64,000 nt of DNA, taken from positions 4,528,501-4,592,500 of the forward strand of contig NZ_LT629762.1 in NCBI RefSeq assembly GCF_900105155.1. Direction: 5' to 3'. Below, piece after piece: positions 41,623-51,444 of the stretch (its first letter is position 1; each line of letters opens with the position of its first letter). The DNA comes from Pseudomonas prosekii (GTDB lineage: Bacteria > Pseudomonadota > Gammaproteobacteria > Pseudomonadales > Pseudomonadaceae). The notes under the pieces were generated by a model, which saw nothing but the letters and a program-made list of their open reading frames with translations, made no database searches and had not been told where the DNA came from. The translations under genes were made by a program, and so were the position numbers.

Positions 41623-41650
41623 TCCCGATTTCGAAACCGACGTAAAACCA

Positions 41651-41743
41651 ATGTGGGAGCGAGCTTGCTCGCGACTACGGTGCATCAGTCAACATGACCA
41701 TCGACTGACAATCCGCCATCGCGAGCAAGCTCGCTCCCACATT
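41651..41743. repeat. REP inverted pair after aruE
   Basis: ATGTGGGAGCGAGCTTGCTC at the left is mirrored at the right ending GCTCCCACAT at 41742. It separates the convergent aruE and ribH2 genes. Confidence 0.9.
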
Positions 41744-41750
41744 TTGATTT

Positions 41751-41773
41751 GGGTGAGGCAGAAGACCTCACCC
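41751..41773 (-). terminator. Hairpin after ribH2
   Basis: GGGTGAGG at 41751-41758 pairs with CCTCACCC at 41766-41773, about 18 bases past the ribH2 stop. There is no clear T-run, so the call is tentative. Confidence 0.45.
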
Positions 41774-41790
41774 AGACCAGAGGTTTGTGC

Positions 41791-42300
41791 TTAAACCGCT
41801 ACCGCGCGCGGCTCATTACGACGCAACGCACGCATTTTATGCAGCGTATCCGCGCAGGTCTTCGCCGCTTCCTGGCCCTTGTGCACGAAATGCTCGAAGA
41901 AGAACTTCTGATGTTCTTCGCCTGCATGGAAGTGATGCGGGGTCAAAACCACCGAGAACACTGGCACTTCGGTTTCCAGCTGAACCTGCATCAGGCCGCT
42001 GATCACCGATTGGGCGACGAACTCATGGCGGTAAATCCCGCCGTCGACCACCAGGCCTGCAGCGACGATGCCGGCGTAACGGCCGGACTTGGCCAGCAGC
42101 TTGGCGTGCAGTGGAATTTCAAAGGCACCGCCGACTTCGAAGAAATCGATGTCGGATTCCTGATAACCCTGGGCAAGCATTTCGGCGACGAAGCCATGAC
42201 GGCTCTGATCGACGATTTCCTTGTGCCAGCAGGCTTGGATGAACGCGACGCGCTCGCCCTGATGGTTTTTGCTTTTGCTGTCGATTGCGGTGGGTTGCAT
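41791..42300 (-). CDS. ribH2: 6,7-dimethyl-8-ribityllumazine synthase, type II
   Basis: 169-residue riboflavin-pathway enzyme that joins 5-amino-6-ribitylaminouracil and dihydroxybutanone phosphate. Typical features are VGGAFEIPLHAKLLAKSGRY, AAGLVVDGGIYRHEFVAQSV and the HFHAGEEHQKFFFEHFVHKG substrate region. It resembles the decameric type II form (RibH2) rather than the icosahedral housekeeping RibH. It follows an FMN riboswitch, so synthesis should fall when FMN is high. The start at 42300 (MQPTAIDSKS) has an AGGAACC-like site upstream. Confidence 0.9.
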   Translation of the reverse strand: MQPTAIDSKSKNHQGERVAFIQACWHKEIVDQSRHGFVAEMLAQGYQESDIDFFEVGGAFEIPLHAKLLAKSGRYAGIVAAGLVVDGGIYRHEFVAQSVISGLMQVQLETEVPVFSVVLTPHHFHAGEEHQKFFFEHFVHKGQEAAKTCADTLHKMRALRRNEPRAVAV

Positions 42301-42408
42301 GTTCTGGTTCCTGTTTGTGTGAAAAACAGGGCTTATGAATCGAATGGGATTTAAGGGTGCGCGCGCTCGCATAAAAAATGCTCGCGGTCGGCCCTTTGGC
42401 GCCAATCC

Positions 42409-42573
42409 CGTTCTCTCTTCATCCGGACTATGACCGTCGGCCCCGGGATCACACCGGGTCTGCTGACCTTGTCGCCAAACACCGCCGAAGCAGGTCTGGC
42501 ACCAAGCGCTCGCGGGCTATGCGCATTGCGCGCAATTACCGCCGGTGGGGAGTTGCACCCCGCCCTGAGAACG
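42409..42573 (-). ncRNA. FMN riboswitch (RFN element)
   Basis: Read on the minus strand from 42573, the sequence has the RFN landmarks: GTTCTCAGGGCGGGGTGCAA, CTCCCCACCGGCGGTAAT, GCCCGCGAGC, GGTCAGCAGACCCGGTG and GGGCCGACGGTCATAGTCCG, closing with GAGAACG near 42409. It lies 110 bases before ribH2, the expected kind of target. Confidence 0.95.
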
Positions 42574-42577
42574 TTTT

Positions 42578-42608
42578 GCCGCCCGATTGTCGGGCGGCGG
42601 AGCTTTTT
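42578..42608 (+). terminator. Strong GC hairpin before the riboswitch
   Basis: GCCGCCCG, loop ATTGT, CGGGCGGC followed by GGAGCTTTTTT on the plus strand. It looks like an intrinsic terminator in the plus direction, isolating the ribH2 promoter from the threonine aldolase side; what it terminates is not clear. Confidence 0.6.
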
Positions 42609-42774
42609 TAACACATATTCCCGGGCTGCGCATTCCTGCATTCTGATGATTGATATCGAGTTTTCCGAAGCTGCGAAGGCTCTTTTGCGCGACCAAGGGT
42701 TGATTAATCGTCGGCCTGCCCGCAGTAATTCAACCTGCAAAAGTAAATCTCCCCTACATACCGAGGCCGGATTC

Positions 42775-43779
42775 ATGAGCGTTATCGATCTTCGCAGCGA
42801 CACCGTCACACAACCGTCCCAGGCAATGCTCGAGGCGATGGCCGCTGCGGACACTGGTGACGACGTGTATGGCGAAGATCCGACGGTCAATCGTCTGGAA
42901 ACCGAACTGGCAAAACGGCTGGGTTTTGCCGCCGCGTTGTTCGTGCCGACGGGCACCATGAGTAATTTGCTCGGGTTGATGGCGCACTGCGAGCGCGGCG
43001 AGGAATACATCGTCGGTCAGCAGGCGCACACCTATAAGTACGAAGGTGGCGGGGCGGCGGTGCTCGGTTCGATCCAGCCGCAACCGCTGGAAGTCCAGGA
43101 AGACGGGTCGCTGGACCTGGCGCATGTAGCTGCCGCGATCAAACCGGATGACTTCCATTTCGCCCGCACCCGCTTGCTGGCGCTGGAAAACACCATGCAG
43201 GGCAAAGTCCTGCCGCTGGAATATCTGGCTCGGGCGCGCAGCTTCACCCGCGAACATGGCTTGGCGTTGCACCTGGACGGCGCGCGGTTGTACAACGCGG
43301 CGGTGAAGCTCAACGTTGATGCGCGGCAGATCACACAGCATTTCGATTCGGTTTCGGTGTGCCTGTCCAAAGGGCTTGGCGCGCCGATCGGTTCGGTGTT
43401 GTGCGGCTCGGTCGAGTTCATCGCCAAGGCGCGGCGCTTGCGCAAGATGGTCGGCGGCGGCATGCGTCAGGCCGGGATTCTGGCGGCAGCGGGGCTGTAT
43501 GCGTTGGATCACAACGTCCAGCGCCTGGCCGACGATCACGCCAATGCGCAAGCGCTGGCCGATGGTTTGCGCGAGGCCGGTTACGCCGTCGAGCCGGTGC
43601 AGACCAACATGGTTTACGTGGCCATGGGTGAGCGCGCCGACGCGCTCAAGGCCTTCGCCGCCGAGCGCGGGATCAAGCTCAGCGCCGCCGGGCGCCTGCG
43701 CATGGTCACGCACATGGACATCAGCCGCGCGCAAATCGAGCAAGTCATCGCGACATTCGTCGAGTTTTCGCGCAACTGA
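42775..43779 (+). CDS. ltaE: Low-specificity L-threonine aldolase
   Basis: 334-residue PLP enzyme that cleaves threonine or allo-threonine to glycine and acetaldehyde. The conserved start is [20 protein letters not shown] and the PLP lysine lies in [20 protein letters not shown]. The start at 42775 was chosen because it begins the conserved motif; the long upstream frame runs through the riboswitch and is not coding. Confidence 0.9.
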   Translation: MSVIDLRSDTVTQPSQAMLEAMAAADTGDDVYGEDPTVNRLETELAKRLGFAAALFVPTGTMSNLLGLMAHCERGEEYIVGQQAHTYKYEGGGAAVLGSIQPQPLEVQEDGSLDLAHVAAAIKPDDFHFARTRLLALENTMQGKVLPLEYLARARSFTREHGLALHLDGARLYNAAVKLNVDARQITQHFDSVSVCLSKGLGAPIGSVLCGSVEFIAKARRLRKMVGGGMRQAGILAAAGLYALDHNVQRLADDHANAQALADGLREAGYAVEPVQTNMVYVAMGERADALKAFAAERGIKLSAAGRLRMVTHMDISRAQIEQVIATFVEFSRN

Positions 43780-43925
43780 CAGGGTTAGCCGTCCAATTGA
43801 CCGTTTCTATCGTATAAACACGCTGTACCCCGCGCGCAGGGCCGATATAATGCGGCCCTTTGCCGTCGCTTCGTCTGTTGACGTTTTGCACAGGCCTTTG
43901 GCCGCAGCCTCCGTGGAAGAACCTA

Positions 43926-46544
43926 ATGAAAAGCGCAGAAATCCGTGAAGCCTTCCTTCGCTTCTTCGAAGAGCAAGGCCACACCCGTGTAGCCTCCAGC
44001 TCTTTGATTCCGGGCAACGATCCAACCCTGCTGTTCACTAACGCGGGGATGAACCAGTTCAAGGACTGCTTCCTGGGCCAGGAAAAACGTGCGTACACCC
44101 GTGCGACCAGCAGTCAGAAATGCGTGCGCGCCGGTGGCAAGAACAGCGACCTGGAGAACGTCGGTTATACCGCTCGTCACCACACGTTCTTCGAAATGCT
44201 CGGTAACTTCAGCTTCGGTGATTACTTCAAGCATGACGCGATCACCTACGCCTGGACCTTCCTGACCGGCGTCCTGAAACTGCCGAAAGACAAACTCTGG
44301 GTAACGGTCTACGCCTCGGACGACGAGGCTTACGACATCTGGACCCAGCAGATCGGCGTACCGGTCGAGCGCATGATCCGCATCGGCGACAACAAAGGCG
44401 CGCCGTACGCCTCGGACAACTTCTGGACCATGGGCGATACCGGCCCGTGCGGCCCGTGCACCGAGATTTTCTACGATCACGGCGAGCACATCTGGGGCGG
44501 CCCACCGGGTTCGCCGGAAGAAGATGGCGACCGTTACATCGAGATCTGGAACAACGTTTTCATGCAGTTCAACCGCACCGCCGACGGCGTGTTGCATCCG
44601 TTGCCAGCACCGTCGGTTGACACCGGCATGGGCCTGGAGCGGATCAGTGCGGTGATGCAGCACGTGCATTCCAACTATGAAATCGACCTGTTCAAGAACC
44701 TGCTGAGCGCTTCGGCCCAGGCGATTGGTTGCAGCAACGATGATCAGTCGTCGCTCAAAGTGGTTTCCGACCACATCCGTTCGTGCGGTTTCCTGATTGC
44801 CGATGGCGTGTTGCCGTCCAACGAAGGTCGCGGCTATGTGCTGCGCCGGATCATCCGTCGGGCCTGCCGTCACGGTAACAAGCTTGGCGCGACCGGCAGC
44901 TTCTTCTACAAGATCGTCGCGGCGCTGGTCGCCGAAATGGGCGATGCGTTCCCGGAACTCAAGCAGCAACAGGCCAATATCGAGCGCGTGCTCAAGGCTG
45001 AAGAAGAGCAGTTCTCCAAGACGCTGGAGCACGGCTTGAAGATTCTCGAGCAAGATCTGCTGGAACTCAAAGGCACCGTGGTGCCGGGCGACGTGGTGTT
45101 CAAGCTGTATGACACTTACGGTTTCCCGATGGACCTGACCGCCGACATCGCTCGCGAGCGCAACTTGACCGTCGATGAAGTCGGCTTCGAACGCGAAATG
45201 GAAGCCCAGCGTGTACGCGCGCGGTCGGCCAGTTCGTTTGGCCTCGACTACAACACCCTGGTCAAGGTTGACGTGGCGACCGAGTTCACCGGCTACAAGG
45301 CCACCAGCGGTTCGGCGAAGATTGTTGCTATCTATAAAGAAGGGCGCTCGGTTGACGTCTTGAGTGAAGGTGAAGAAGGCGTGGTCGTACTCGACCAGAC
45401 GCCGTTCTACGCTGAATCGGGCGGCCAGATTGGCGACTGCGGTTACCTGCAAGTCGGCAGCAGCCGTTTTGACGTGCGCGACACCACCAAGACTGGCGGC
45501 GCGTTCCTGCACCACGGCGTGCTGGCACTCGGCAGCCTGACGGTCGGCGCCCCGGTTGAAACCCATGTCGATGCCGAAGTGCGTCACGCCACGGCGTTGA
45601 ACCACTCGGCGACGCACTTGCTGCACGCGGCGTTGCGTCAGGTGTTGGGCGAGCACGTTCAGCAGAAAGGTTCGTTGGTCGACAGTCAGCGCCTGCGCTT
45701 TGACTTCAGCCACTTCGAGGCGATCAAGCCTGAGCAGTTGAAAGCCCTGGAAGACATCGTCAACGCCGAGATTCGCAAGAACTCCGCCGTTGAAACCGAA
45801 GAAACCGACATCGAGTCCGCCAAGCAAAAAGGCGCCATGGCGCTGTTTGGCGAGAAGTACGGCGACAACGTGCGCGTGCTGAGTATGGGCGGCGCGTTCT
45901 CCGTCGAATTGTGTGGCGGCATTCACGCCAGCCGTACCGGCGACATCGGTCTGCTGAAGATCGTCAGCGAAGGTGGTGTGGCTTCCGGCGTGCGTCGTAT
46001 CGAGGCGATCACTGGCGCTGCGGCGCTGGCGTACCTGAACGCTGCCGAAGAACAACTCAAGGAAGCGGCCAACCTGGTCAAGGGTAGCCGCGACAACCTG
46101 ATCGACAAGCTGTCGGCTGTGCTTGAGCGCAACCGTCTGCTGGAGAAGCAACTCGAGCAGTTGCAAGCCAAGGCTGCCAGCGCGGCGGGCGACGATCTGT
46201 CGGCCTCGGCGCTGGATGTCAAAGGCGTGAAAGTCTTGGCCGTGCGTCTGGACGGTCAGGACGGCAAGGCGCTGCTGGCGCTGGTCGATCAATTGAAAAA
46301 CAAACTCGGCCGCGCAGTGATCCTGCTCGGCAGTGTCCATGAGGAAAAGGTCGTTCTGGTTGCAGGCGTAACCAAAGACCTGACTGGCCAACTCAAAGCC
46401 GGTGATTTGATGAAGCAAGCCGCTGCGGCAGTGGGCGGGAAGGGCGGTGGTCGTCCGGATATGGCGCAGGGCGGTGGTGTAGACGCCGGCGCACTGGACG
46501 CGGCACTGGCCCTGACCGTTCCATTTGTAGAGCAGGGTTTATAA
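43926..46544 (+). CDS. alaS: Alanyl-tRNA synthetase
   Basis: 872-residue synthetase. N-terminal catalytic domain ([40 protein letters not shown]), editing domain with zinc ligands ([40 protein letters not shown]) and a C-terminal Gly-rich tail ([20 protein letters not shown]). The start at 43926 follows GGAAGAACC. A palindrome without T-run lies between it and lysC. Confidence 0.97.
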   Translation: MKSAEIREAFLRFFEEQGHTRVASSSLIPGNDPTLLFTNAGMNQFKDCFLGQEKRAYTRATSSQKCVRAGGKNSDLENVGYTARHHTFFEMLGNFSFGDYFKHDAITYAWTFLTGVLKLPKDKLWVTVYASDDEAYDIWTQQIGVPVERMIRIGDNKGAPYASDNFWTMGDTGPCGPCTEIFYDHGEHIWGGPPGSPEEDGDRYIEIWNNVFMQFNRTADGVLHPLPAPSVDTGMGLERISAVMQHVHSNYEIDLFKNLLSASAQAIGCSNDDQSSLKVVSDHIRSCGFLIADGVLPSNEGRGYVLRRIIRRACRHGNKLGATGSFFYKIVAALVAEMGDAFPELKQQQANIERVLKAEEEQFSKTLEHGLKILEQDLLELKGTVVPGDVVFKLYDTYGFPMDLTADIARERNLTVDEVGFEREMEAQRVRARSASSFGLDYNTLVKVDVATEFTGYKATSGSAKIVAIYKEGRSVDVLSEGEEGVVVLDQTPFYAESGGQIGDCGYLQVGSSRFDVRDTTKTGGAFLHHGVLALGSLTVGAPVETHVDAEVRHATALNHSATHLLHAALRQVLGEHVQQKGSLVDSQRLRFDFSHFEAIKPEQLKALEDIVNAEIRKNSAVETEETDIESAKQKGAMALFGEKYGDNVRVLSMGGAFSVELCGGIHASRTGDIGLLKIVSEGGVASGVRRIEAITGAAALAYLNAAEEQLKEAANLVKGSRDNLIDKLSAVLERNRLLEKQLEQLQAKAASAAGDDLSASALDVKGVKVLAVRLDGQDGKALLALVDQLKNKLGRAVILLGSVHEEKVVLVAGVTKDLTGQLKAGDLMKQAAAAVGGKGGGRPDMAQGGGVDAGALDAALALTVPFVEQGL

Positions 46545-46550
46545 GGCGGT

Positions 46551-46585
46551 TTGCCGGGCGCGCGGTCTAGTAGCGCGCCCGGCAA
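46551..46585. other. Intercistronic hairpin alaS-lysC
   Basis: TTGCCGGGCGCGC at 46551-46563 pairs exactly with GCGCGCCCGGCAA at 46573-46585. No T-run follows, so it is more likely an mRNA-stability or attenuating structure than a terminator. Confidence 0.6.
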
Positions 46586-46634
46586 CTGTTTGAGTGATTA
46601 TTGGGCGCCCTTCATGGGCAGAGGCGGCTTTGAA

Positions 46635-47876
46635 ATGGCTTTGATCGTACAGAAATTTGGAGGCACCTCGGTCGGCACTGTCGAGAGAATCGAGCAGGTC
46701 GCCGACAAGGTTAAGAAATTCCGCGATGCCGGCGATGACCTGGTGGTTGTGCTGTCTGCAATGAGCGGCGAGACCAACCGTCTGATCGATCTGGCCAAGC
46801 AAATCAGTGGCGACGGGCAACCGGTTCCGCGCGAACTGGACGTGATTGTTTCCACCGGTGAGCAGGTGACGATTGCCCTGTTGGCAATGGCGCTGATCAA
46901 GCGTGGCGTGCCAGCGGTGTCCTACACCGGTAATCAGGTCCGAATCCTGACAGACAGCGCGCACAATAAAGCGCGTATCTTGCAGATTGACGATCAGAAG
47001 ATTCGCGGTGACTTGAAGGCGGGTCGCGTGGTGGTTGTCGCCGGTTTCCAGGGCGTCGACGAGCACGGCAACATCACCACCCTCGGGCGTGGCGGCTCCG
47101 ACACTACCGGTGTGGCGCTGGCAGCAGCGTTGAAGGCTGACGAATGCCAGATCTACACCGATGTCGATGGCGTCTATACCACCGATCCGCGCGTTGTCTC
47201 CGTGGCCCAGCGCCTGGACAAGATCACCTTTGAAGAGATGCTGGAAATGGCCAGCCTCGGTTCCAAGGTGTTGCAGATTCGCGCGGTGGAATTCGCCGGC
47301 AAGTACAACGTTCCGCTGCGCGTACTGCACAGCTTCAAGGAGGGTCCGGGCACCCTCATTACTATTGATGAAGAGGAAACCATGGAACAGCCGATCATTT
47401 CCGGCATCGCTTTCAACCGCGATGAAGCCAAGCTGACCATCCGTGGCGTGCCAGACACCCCGGGCGTTGCGTTCAAGATCCTTGGACCAATCAGCGGCGC
47501 GAACATTGAAGTCGACATGATCGTGCAGAACGTTGCGCACGATAACACCACCGACTTCACCTTCACTGTCCACCGTAACGACTTCCAGGCCGCGCAAACG
47601 GTACTGGAAAACACCGCTCGCGAGATCGGTGCCCGTGAAGTGGTCGGTGACATCAAGATCGCCAAGGTCTCGATCGTCGGCGTCGGCATGCGTTCTCACG
47701 CAGGCGTGGCGAGCCGCATGTTTGAATCGCTGGCCAAGGAAAGCATCAACATCCAGATGATCTCGACCTCGGAAATCAAGGTTTCGGTAGTGATCGAAGA
47801 GAAATACCTGGAACTGGCTGTGCGCGCTCTGCACACGGCTTTCGAACTGGACGCACCGGCCCGTCAAGGCGAGTGA
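46635..47876 (+). CDS. lysC: Aspartate kinase
   Basis: 413-residue enzyme that phosphorylates aspartate for lysine, threonine and methionine synthesis. The kinase start is ALIVQKFGGTSVGTVERIEQ, with QVTIALLAMALIKRGVPAVS and GRGGSDTTGVALAAALKADE; two ACT domains follow (residues about 265-410, including SIVGVGMRSHAGVASRMFES) and mediate feedback inhibition. An internal start giving a separate beta subunit is usual for this family and may exist here, but was not identified with confidence. Terminated by a strong hairpin at 47887. Confidence 0.97.
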   Translation: MALIVQKFGGTSVGTVERIEQVADKVKKFRDAGDDLVVVLSAMSGETNRLIDLAKQISGDGQPVPRELDVIVSTGEQVTIALLAMALIKRGVPAVSYTGNQVRILTDSAHNKARILQIDDQKIRGDLKAGRVVVVAGFQGVDEHGNITTLGRGGSDTTGVALAAALKADECQIYTDVDGVYTTDPRVVSVAQRLDKITFEEMLEMASLGSKVLQIRAVEFAGKYNVPLRVLHSFKEGPGTLITIDEEETMEQPIISGIAFNRDEAKLTIRGVPDTPGVAFKILGPISGANIEVDMIVQNVAHDNTTDFTFTVHRNDFQAAQTVLENTAREIGAREVVGDIKIAKVSIVGVGMRSHAGVASRMFESLAKESINIQMISTSEIKVSVVIEEKYLELAVRALHTAFELDAPARQGE

Positions 47877-47886
47877 TGCGTTTGCC

Positions 47887-47922
47887 GAAGGGCGCGGTCT
47901 GACCGCGCCCTTCGTCTTTTTT
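47887..47922 (+). terminator. Intrinsic terminator of lysC
   Basis: GGGCGCGGTC, loop TG, ACCGCGCCC followed by TTCGTCTTTTTT, eleven bases after the stop. Confidence 0.9.
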
Positions 47923-48065
47923 GAATGGCGCGGGCCAGGACTCTGTTCTTTTGCTCGCGCTGGTCAATACTCAGGCATGCAGGGCTGCGACCGCTCCGGT
48001 TGTAGGTCGAGTGCCTTTTTTTTGCAGACTGTTGTCCCTGAAATGAAATGCGTGAGGAGAAAGGT

Positions 48066-48254
48066 ATGCTGATTCTGACTCGTCGGTGCGCAGAAAGCCT
48101 GATTATTGGTGATGGCGAAATCACTGTAACCGTGCTCGGCGTCAAAGGAAATCAAGTGCGTATTGGCGTTAACGCGCCTAAAGAGGTTGCTGTTCACCGC
48201 GAGGAAATCTACTTGCGGATCAAGAAAGAGAAGGACGACGAACCAAGCCATTAA
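48066..48254 (+). CDS. rsmA: Carbon storage/secondary metabolism regulator CsrA (RsmA)
   Basis: 62-residue RNA-binding protein, starting [20 protein letters not shown] with the [14 protein letters not shown] core that binds GGA motifs in mRNA leaders. It acts after transcription under the Gac/Rsm cascade in pseudomonads. The start at 48066 follows GAGGAGAAAGG. Placed between lysC and tRNA-Ser exactly as in P. aeruginosa. Confidence 0.96.
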   Translation: MLILTRRCAESLIIGDGEITVTVLGVKGNQVRIGVNAPKEVAVHREEIYLRIKKEKDDEPSH

Positions 48255-48316
48255 TTTTTATCGTTTTTTATGTTTGCAAACGGGGAAAAGGTTGGTTAAG
48301 ATACGCCCCGTGTTGC

Positions 48317-48407
48317 GGAGAGCTGGCCGAGTGGCCGAAGGCGCTCCCCTGCTAAGGGAGTACACCTCAAAAGGGTGTCGGGGGTTCGAATCCCCCGTTC
48401 TCCGCCA
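48317..48407 (+). tRNA. tRNA-Ser (GCT)
   Basis: Class II tRNA of 91 bases including the encoded CCA. Acceptor GGAGAGC pairs with GTTCTCC, the anticodon loop is CCTGCTAAGG with anticodon GCT, a long variable arm is present (ACACCTC...GGGTGT) and the T loop is TTCGAAT. Confidence 0.96.
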
Positions 48408-48473
48408 TTATTTGCGTAGTACGTTGTAATCTAGCTTCTTCGGTAAGTTGTTGAAATTACTAGAAAAAAGCGG

Positions 48474-48501
48474 TTGACATAGAGATTAGACGGCCTATAA
48501 T
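48474..48501 (+). promoter_or_regulatory. Sigma-70 promoter of the tRNA-Arg genes
   Basis: TTGACA at 48474-48479 and TATAAT at 48496-48501, 16 bases apart, both perfect matches, ending 14 bases before the first tRNA-Arg. A GC-rich GCGCGGC discriminator follows, as in growth-rate-controlled stable RNA promoters. Confidence 0.9.
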
Positions 48502-48515
48502 GCGCGGCAACAAAT

Positions 48516-48592
48516 GCACTCGTAGCTCAGCTGGATAGAGTACTCGGCTACGAACCGAGCGGTCACAGGTTCGAATCCTGTCGAGTGCACCA
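48516..48592 (+). tRNA. tRNA-Arg (ACG), copy 1
   Basis: 77 bases with CCA. Acceptor GCACTCG pairs with CGAGTGC, anticodon ACG (read as ICG) in GGCTACGAACC, T loop TTCGAAT. Identical to the copy 149 bases downstream. Confidence 0.97.
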
Positions 48593-48664
48593 TTTAAGAG
48601 TTGTTTGCAGTAATGCAGGCAACTTTGCTTCAACCAGTTGTGGTCTGGTTTAAAAACACAAAAT

Positions 48665-48741
48665 GCACTCGTAGCTCAGCTGGATAGAGTACTCGGCTAC
48701 GAACCGAGCGGTCACAGGTTCGAATCCTGTCGAGTGCACCA
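48665..48741 (+). tRNA. tRNA-Arg (ACG), copy 2
   Basis: Identical in all 77 bases to copy 1. The 72-base spacer between the copies is not duplicated. The two are likely processed from one transcript. Confidence 0.97.
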
Positions 48742-48747
48742 AACACC

Positions 48748-48777
48748 AAAAAGCCTGCGTCTAACGCGGGCTTTTTG
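48748..48777. terminator. Terminator after tRNA-Arg copy 2
   Basis: AAAAAGCCTGCGT, loop CTA, ACGCGGGCTTTTT. The hairpin has A- and T-runs on both sides, so it can also serve the convergent gene at 48761, whose last codons overlap it. Confidence 0.88.
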
Positions 48778-49249
48778 CCGTCTGGGATTTGGCTTTTCCT
48801 TTCACGCATCCTTTCTCATCGAACTCCACCTGGGCGGTGCGGCCTCGCTTGAGGTCATAGCTGTAGCGCGTGGATGAATTGCGAATATTGATCTTGTGCG
48901 GTTTACCGAGCGCGCTTTCGACATCCTGTTGGCTCATGCCGGCAACGACGCGCTGATTGATGATCGCTTCACGCCTTTGCTTGGCGTTGATCAAGTTTCC
49001 ACATTTATCCTCTGATCGGCCGACAATCGTTGGCTCCCTCCTTCTGGTATTGGATCTTTCCGGCATGATCGCTACGACCGTGCCAGGCATGAATGGGCTC
49101 ACGGTCTGTACTGAAAGACTTTCCTCAGTCTTGCAGCTCATGGTGGTGAAGGTCACTTGTCCATCGGCTGACTCGCAGCGGTGAATGGTTGCAGCATAAG
49201 CTTTGGGTAAAAGGCAGAGCAGGGCGATCAACAGCAGAATCAGCGGCAT
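48761..49249 (-). CDS. Exported DUF4124 protein with BamE/SmpA-like tail
   Basis: 162-residue protein. A signal peptide (MPLILLLIALLCLLPKAYA) precedes a DUF4124 segment (ATIHRCESADGQVTFTTMSC) and a C-terminal part (VVAGMSQQDVESALGKPHKI, YSYDLKRGRTAQVEFDEKGC) resembling the small SmpA/BamE fold. Three cysteines suggest disulfide bonding in the periplasm. The start at 49249 has GGAGGA 9 bases upstream; an ATG at 49264 overlaps that site. Function unknown. Confidence 0.85.
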   Translation of the reverse strand: MPLILLLIALLCLLPKAYAATIHRCESADGQVTFTTMSCKTEESLSVQTVSPFMPGTVVAIMPERSNTRRREPTIVGRSEDKCGNLINAKQRREAIINQRVVAGMSQQDVESALGKPHKINIRNSSTRYSYDLKRGRTAQVEFDEKGCVKGKAKSQTAKSPR

Positions 49250-49393
49250 TTCGACGTCCTCCATGACGTTGTGACTGAAGGGTAGACGCTCCTTTTTGAA
49301 GCGCCTGTGTGTTTTCTTTTCAGGATAAGTCGTCGCACCTGTATGGATAAGGACAGCGCTCAGGTTTGTCTTGCAAGCGCTTGTTTCAGCCAC

Positions 49394-49570
49394 GATTTTT
49401 TAACGTCTTAAACCGTCAGGCGGTGTATCATTGCGCCCGTCAGCCCCGCCGGGGCTTATGGAATACCTCCATGGACTTACCCAGTAGTTGTTTAGTAACC
49501 CGTTTTTCCAATCATGAATTGACTGATTGATTCTTCCGGCGTGCCCCGCTGCTGGGAGTGGAGTTCGCCT
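49394..49570 (+). other. mgtE leader with hairpins
   Basis: About 180 bases before mgtE hold GCCCCGCCGGGGC near 49443 and a small stem ATGGA-ATACC-TCCAT near 49459-49473. A structured leader is possible; I could not match it to a known magnesium riboswitch. Confidence 0.35.
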
Positions 49571-51013
49571 ATGTCCGAAGTTGAAGTAAAGAAAACGCAA
49601 GAAAGCCTGCAAGACCGCCTCGCTCAAGTTGTTGAGCTGTTGCAGCGTCAGCGGGTAGTCGAAGACCTGACTCATCGCCAGGAAGGTCCGCATCACGACC
49701 GGGTCGAGAACCTGGTTCACCGGCAGAACCTCGTCGAGCTGCAGCGCAAACTCGACGACCTGCACTCCGCCGACGTCGCTTACATTCTTGAAGCCCTGCC
49801 GCTGGACGATCGTCTGACGCTTTGGCAGTTGGTCAAGGCTGATCGTGACGGCGACATTCTGCTCGAAGTATCCGATTCGGTGCGTGAAACGCTGATCGCC
49901 GACATGGACGATCACGAACTCCTGGCCGCCGCCAAGGACATGGATGCCGACGAACTCGCTGACCTGGCTTCCGAGCTGCCGCGCGACGTCGTCCATGAGC
50001 TGATGGAAACCCTCGATGGCCAGCAGCGTGAGCGCGTGCGCTCCGCGTTGTCCTATGACGAGGAGCAGGTCGGCGCACTGATGGACTTTGAGATGGTGAC
50101 GATCCGCGAGGATGTCAGTCTCGAAGTGGTTCTGCGTTATCTGCGTCGCCTCAAGGAATTGCCGGGCCACACCGACAAATTGTTTGTCGTCGACTACGAC
50201 GGCGTGCTCAAGGGCGTGTTGCCGATCAAGCGGTTGCTGGTCAACGATCCGGACAAGAAGGTGGCCGACGTCATGGCCAGCGATCCGGTGAGTTTTCACC
50301 CGGACGAGGACGCCTACGACGCTGCGCAGGCGTTCGAGCGTTATGACTTGATCTCCGCGCCGGTAGTCGACAAAAACGGCAAGCTGATCGGTCGTCTGAC
50401 TATCGATGAGATGGTCGATCTGATCCGTGAAGAGAGCGAAAACGAAGTTCTCAACATGGCCGGTCTGCGCGAAGAAGAAGACATCTTCGCCTCGGTCTGG
50501 AAATCCCTGCGTAACCGCTGGTCCTGGCTGGCGGTGAACCTTGTGACAGCGTTTGTCGCGTCGCGGGTTATCGGCCTGTTCGAGGGCTCCATCGAGAAGC
50601 TGGTGGCACTTGCGGCACTGATGCCGATCGTTGCGGGCATCGGCGGCAACTCGGGTAACCAGACGATCACCATGATCGTGCGGGCCATGGCGCTGGACCA
50701 GGTCAGCACCGGCAACACCTCGCGGCTGATGCGCAAGGAATTGGCGGTCGGTTTGATCAATGGCGTGGTCTGGGGTGGGGTGATCGGGGTTGTCGCCTAT
50801 CTGCTTTACGGCAGTTGGTCGCTGGGCGTGGTGATGACTGCGGCGATGACACTTAACTTGTTGCTGGCGGCATTGATGGGCGTGTTGATCCCCATGACGC
50901 TGGCCCGCTTGGGGCGCGACCCGGCAATGGGCGCCAGTGTGATGATCACGGCCATGACCGACAGCGGTGGGTTCTTCATCTTCCTTGGCTTGGCGACAAT
51001 TTTCCTGCTCTGA
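49571..51013 (+). CDS. mgtE: Magnesium transporter MgtE
   Basis: 480-residue channel. Residues about 1-165 form the cytoplasmic N domain (LHSADVAYILEALPLDDRLT), residues about 165-290 two CBS domains that sense Mg (MASDPVSFHPDEDAYDAAQA, DLISAPVVDKNGKLIGRLTI), and the last 180 residues five membrane helices with the family phrase GIGGNSGNQTITMIVRAMAL. The start at 49571 has GGAG nine bases upstream. Confidence 0.96.
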   Translation: MSEVEVKKTQESLQDRLAQVVELLQRQRVVEDLTHRQEGPHHDRVENLVHRQNLVELQRKLDDLHSADVAYILEALPLDDRLTLWQLVKADRDGDILLEVSDSVRETLIADMDDHELLAAAKDMDADELADLASELPRDVVHELMETLDGQQRERVRSALSYDEEQVGALMDFEMVTIREDVSLEVVLRYLRRLKELPGHTDKLFVVDYDGVLKGVLPIKRLLVNDPDKKVADVMASDPVSFHPDEDAYDAAQAFERYDLISAPVVDKNGKLIGRLTIDEMVDLIREESENEVLNMAGLREEEDIFASVWKSLRNRWSWLAVNLVTAFVASRVIGLFEGSIEKLVALAALMPIVAGIGGNSGNQTITMIVRAMALDQVSTGNTSRLMRKELAVGLINGVVWGGVIGVVAYLLYGSWSLGVVMTAAMTLNLLLAALMGVLIPMTLARLGRDPAMGASVMITAMTDSGGFFIFLGLATIFLL

Positions 51014-51024
51014 TCCGTTACTTC

Positions 51025-51056
51025 AAGGCCCGCCAGATTGGCGGGTTTTTTTTTGT
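51025..51056 (+). terminator. Intrinsic terminator of mgtE
   Basis: GCCCGCCA, loop GAT, TGGCGGG then nine T, 12 bases after the stop. Confidence 0.92.
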
Positions 51057-51072
51057 GCCTCAAATTCAAGGC

Positions 51073-51110
51073 AAAAAAAAGCCAGCAATTATGCTGGCTT
51101 GAATTTTTTG
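51073..51110 (-). terminator. Intrinsic terminator of amrZ
   Basis: On the minus strand AAGCCAGCAT, loop AATT, GCTGGCTT and a run of eight T, eight bases after the amrZ stop. Confidence 0.92.
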
Positions 51111-51117
51111 CTATGGA

Positions 51118-51444
51118 TCAGGACGCGTCTGCGGCCATCTCAGCGTCGTGAGCGATCAGCGAAACCAATGCGTTCTGCTGACGGTGGGACAGTTGACGGA
51201 AACGTTGCAGCAATTCGCGTTCGTGCAGCGACAGCTCCGGGCTGTCCAGACGCATGCTCAATTCTTCGCCCAGTGCGCCTTCCTGAATAAGACTCTGCTC
51301 AAGGCGCGCAATGATTTCGGAGTTCATGCTGCGATGATGATTGCGAGCCACCTCGGCAATGCGTTCACGCATTCCGTCTGGCAGACGTACGACGAACTTG
51401 TCAGCCGTACGGCTGGAATAAATTGCCTGTTTCAATGGGCGCAT
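51118..51444 (-). CDS. amrZ: Ribbon-helix-helix regulator AmrZ (AlgZ)
   Basis: 108-residue Arc-family regulator of alginate, motility and c-di-GMP genes. The sequence is close to P. aeruginosa AmrZ throughout: flexible start ([17 protein letters not shown]), beta strand [15 protein letters not shown], helices ending in [17 protein letters not shown], and the tetramerising tail [20 protein letters not shown]. The start at 51444 matches that of the family. Confidence 0.95.
   Translation of the reverse strand: MRPLKQAIYSSRTADKFVVRLPDGMRERIAEVARNHHRSMNSEIIARLEQSLIQEGALGEELSMRLDSPELSLHERELLQRFRQLSHRQQNALVSLIAHDAEMAADAS

Noticed and set aside
43923..46418. 831-codon minus-strand frame
   Set aside because: Antisense to alaS; composition-driven, no recognisable product.
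48516..48741. CRISPR-like repeat
   Set aside because: The repeated block is simply two identical tRNA-Arg genes; no CRISPR array exists in the window.
49394..49570. Magnesium riboswitch before mgtE
   Set aside because: Hairpins are present but none of the M-box or mgtA-leader landmarks could be matched.
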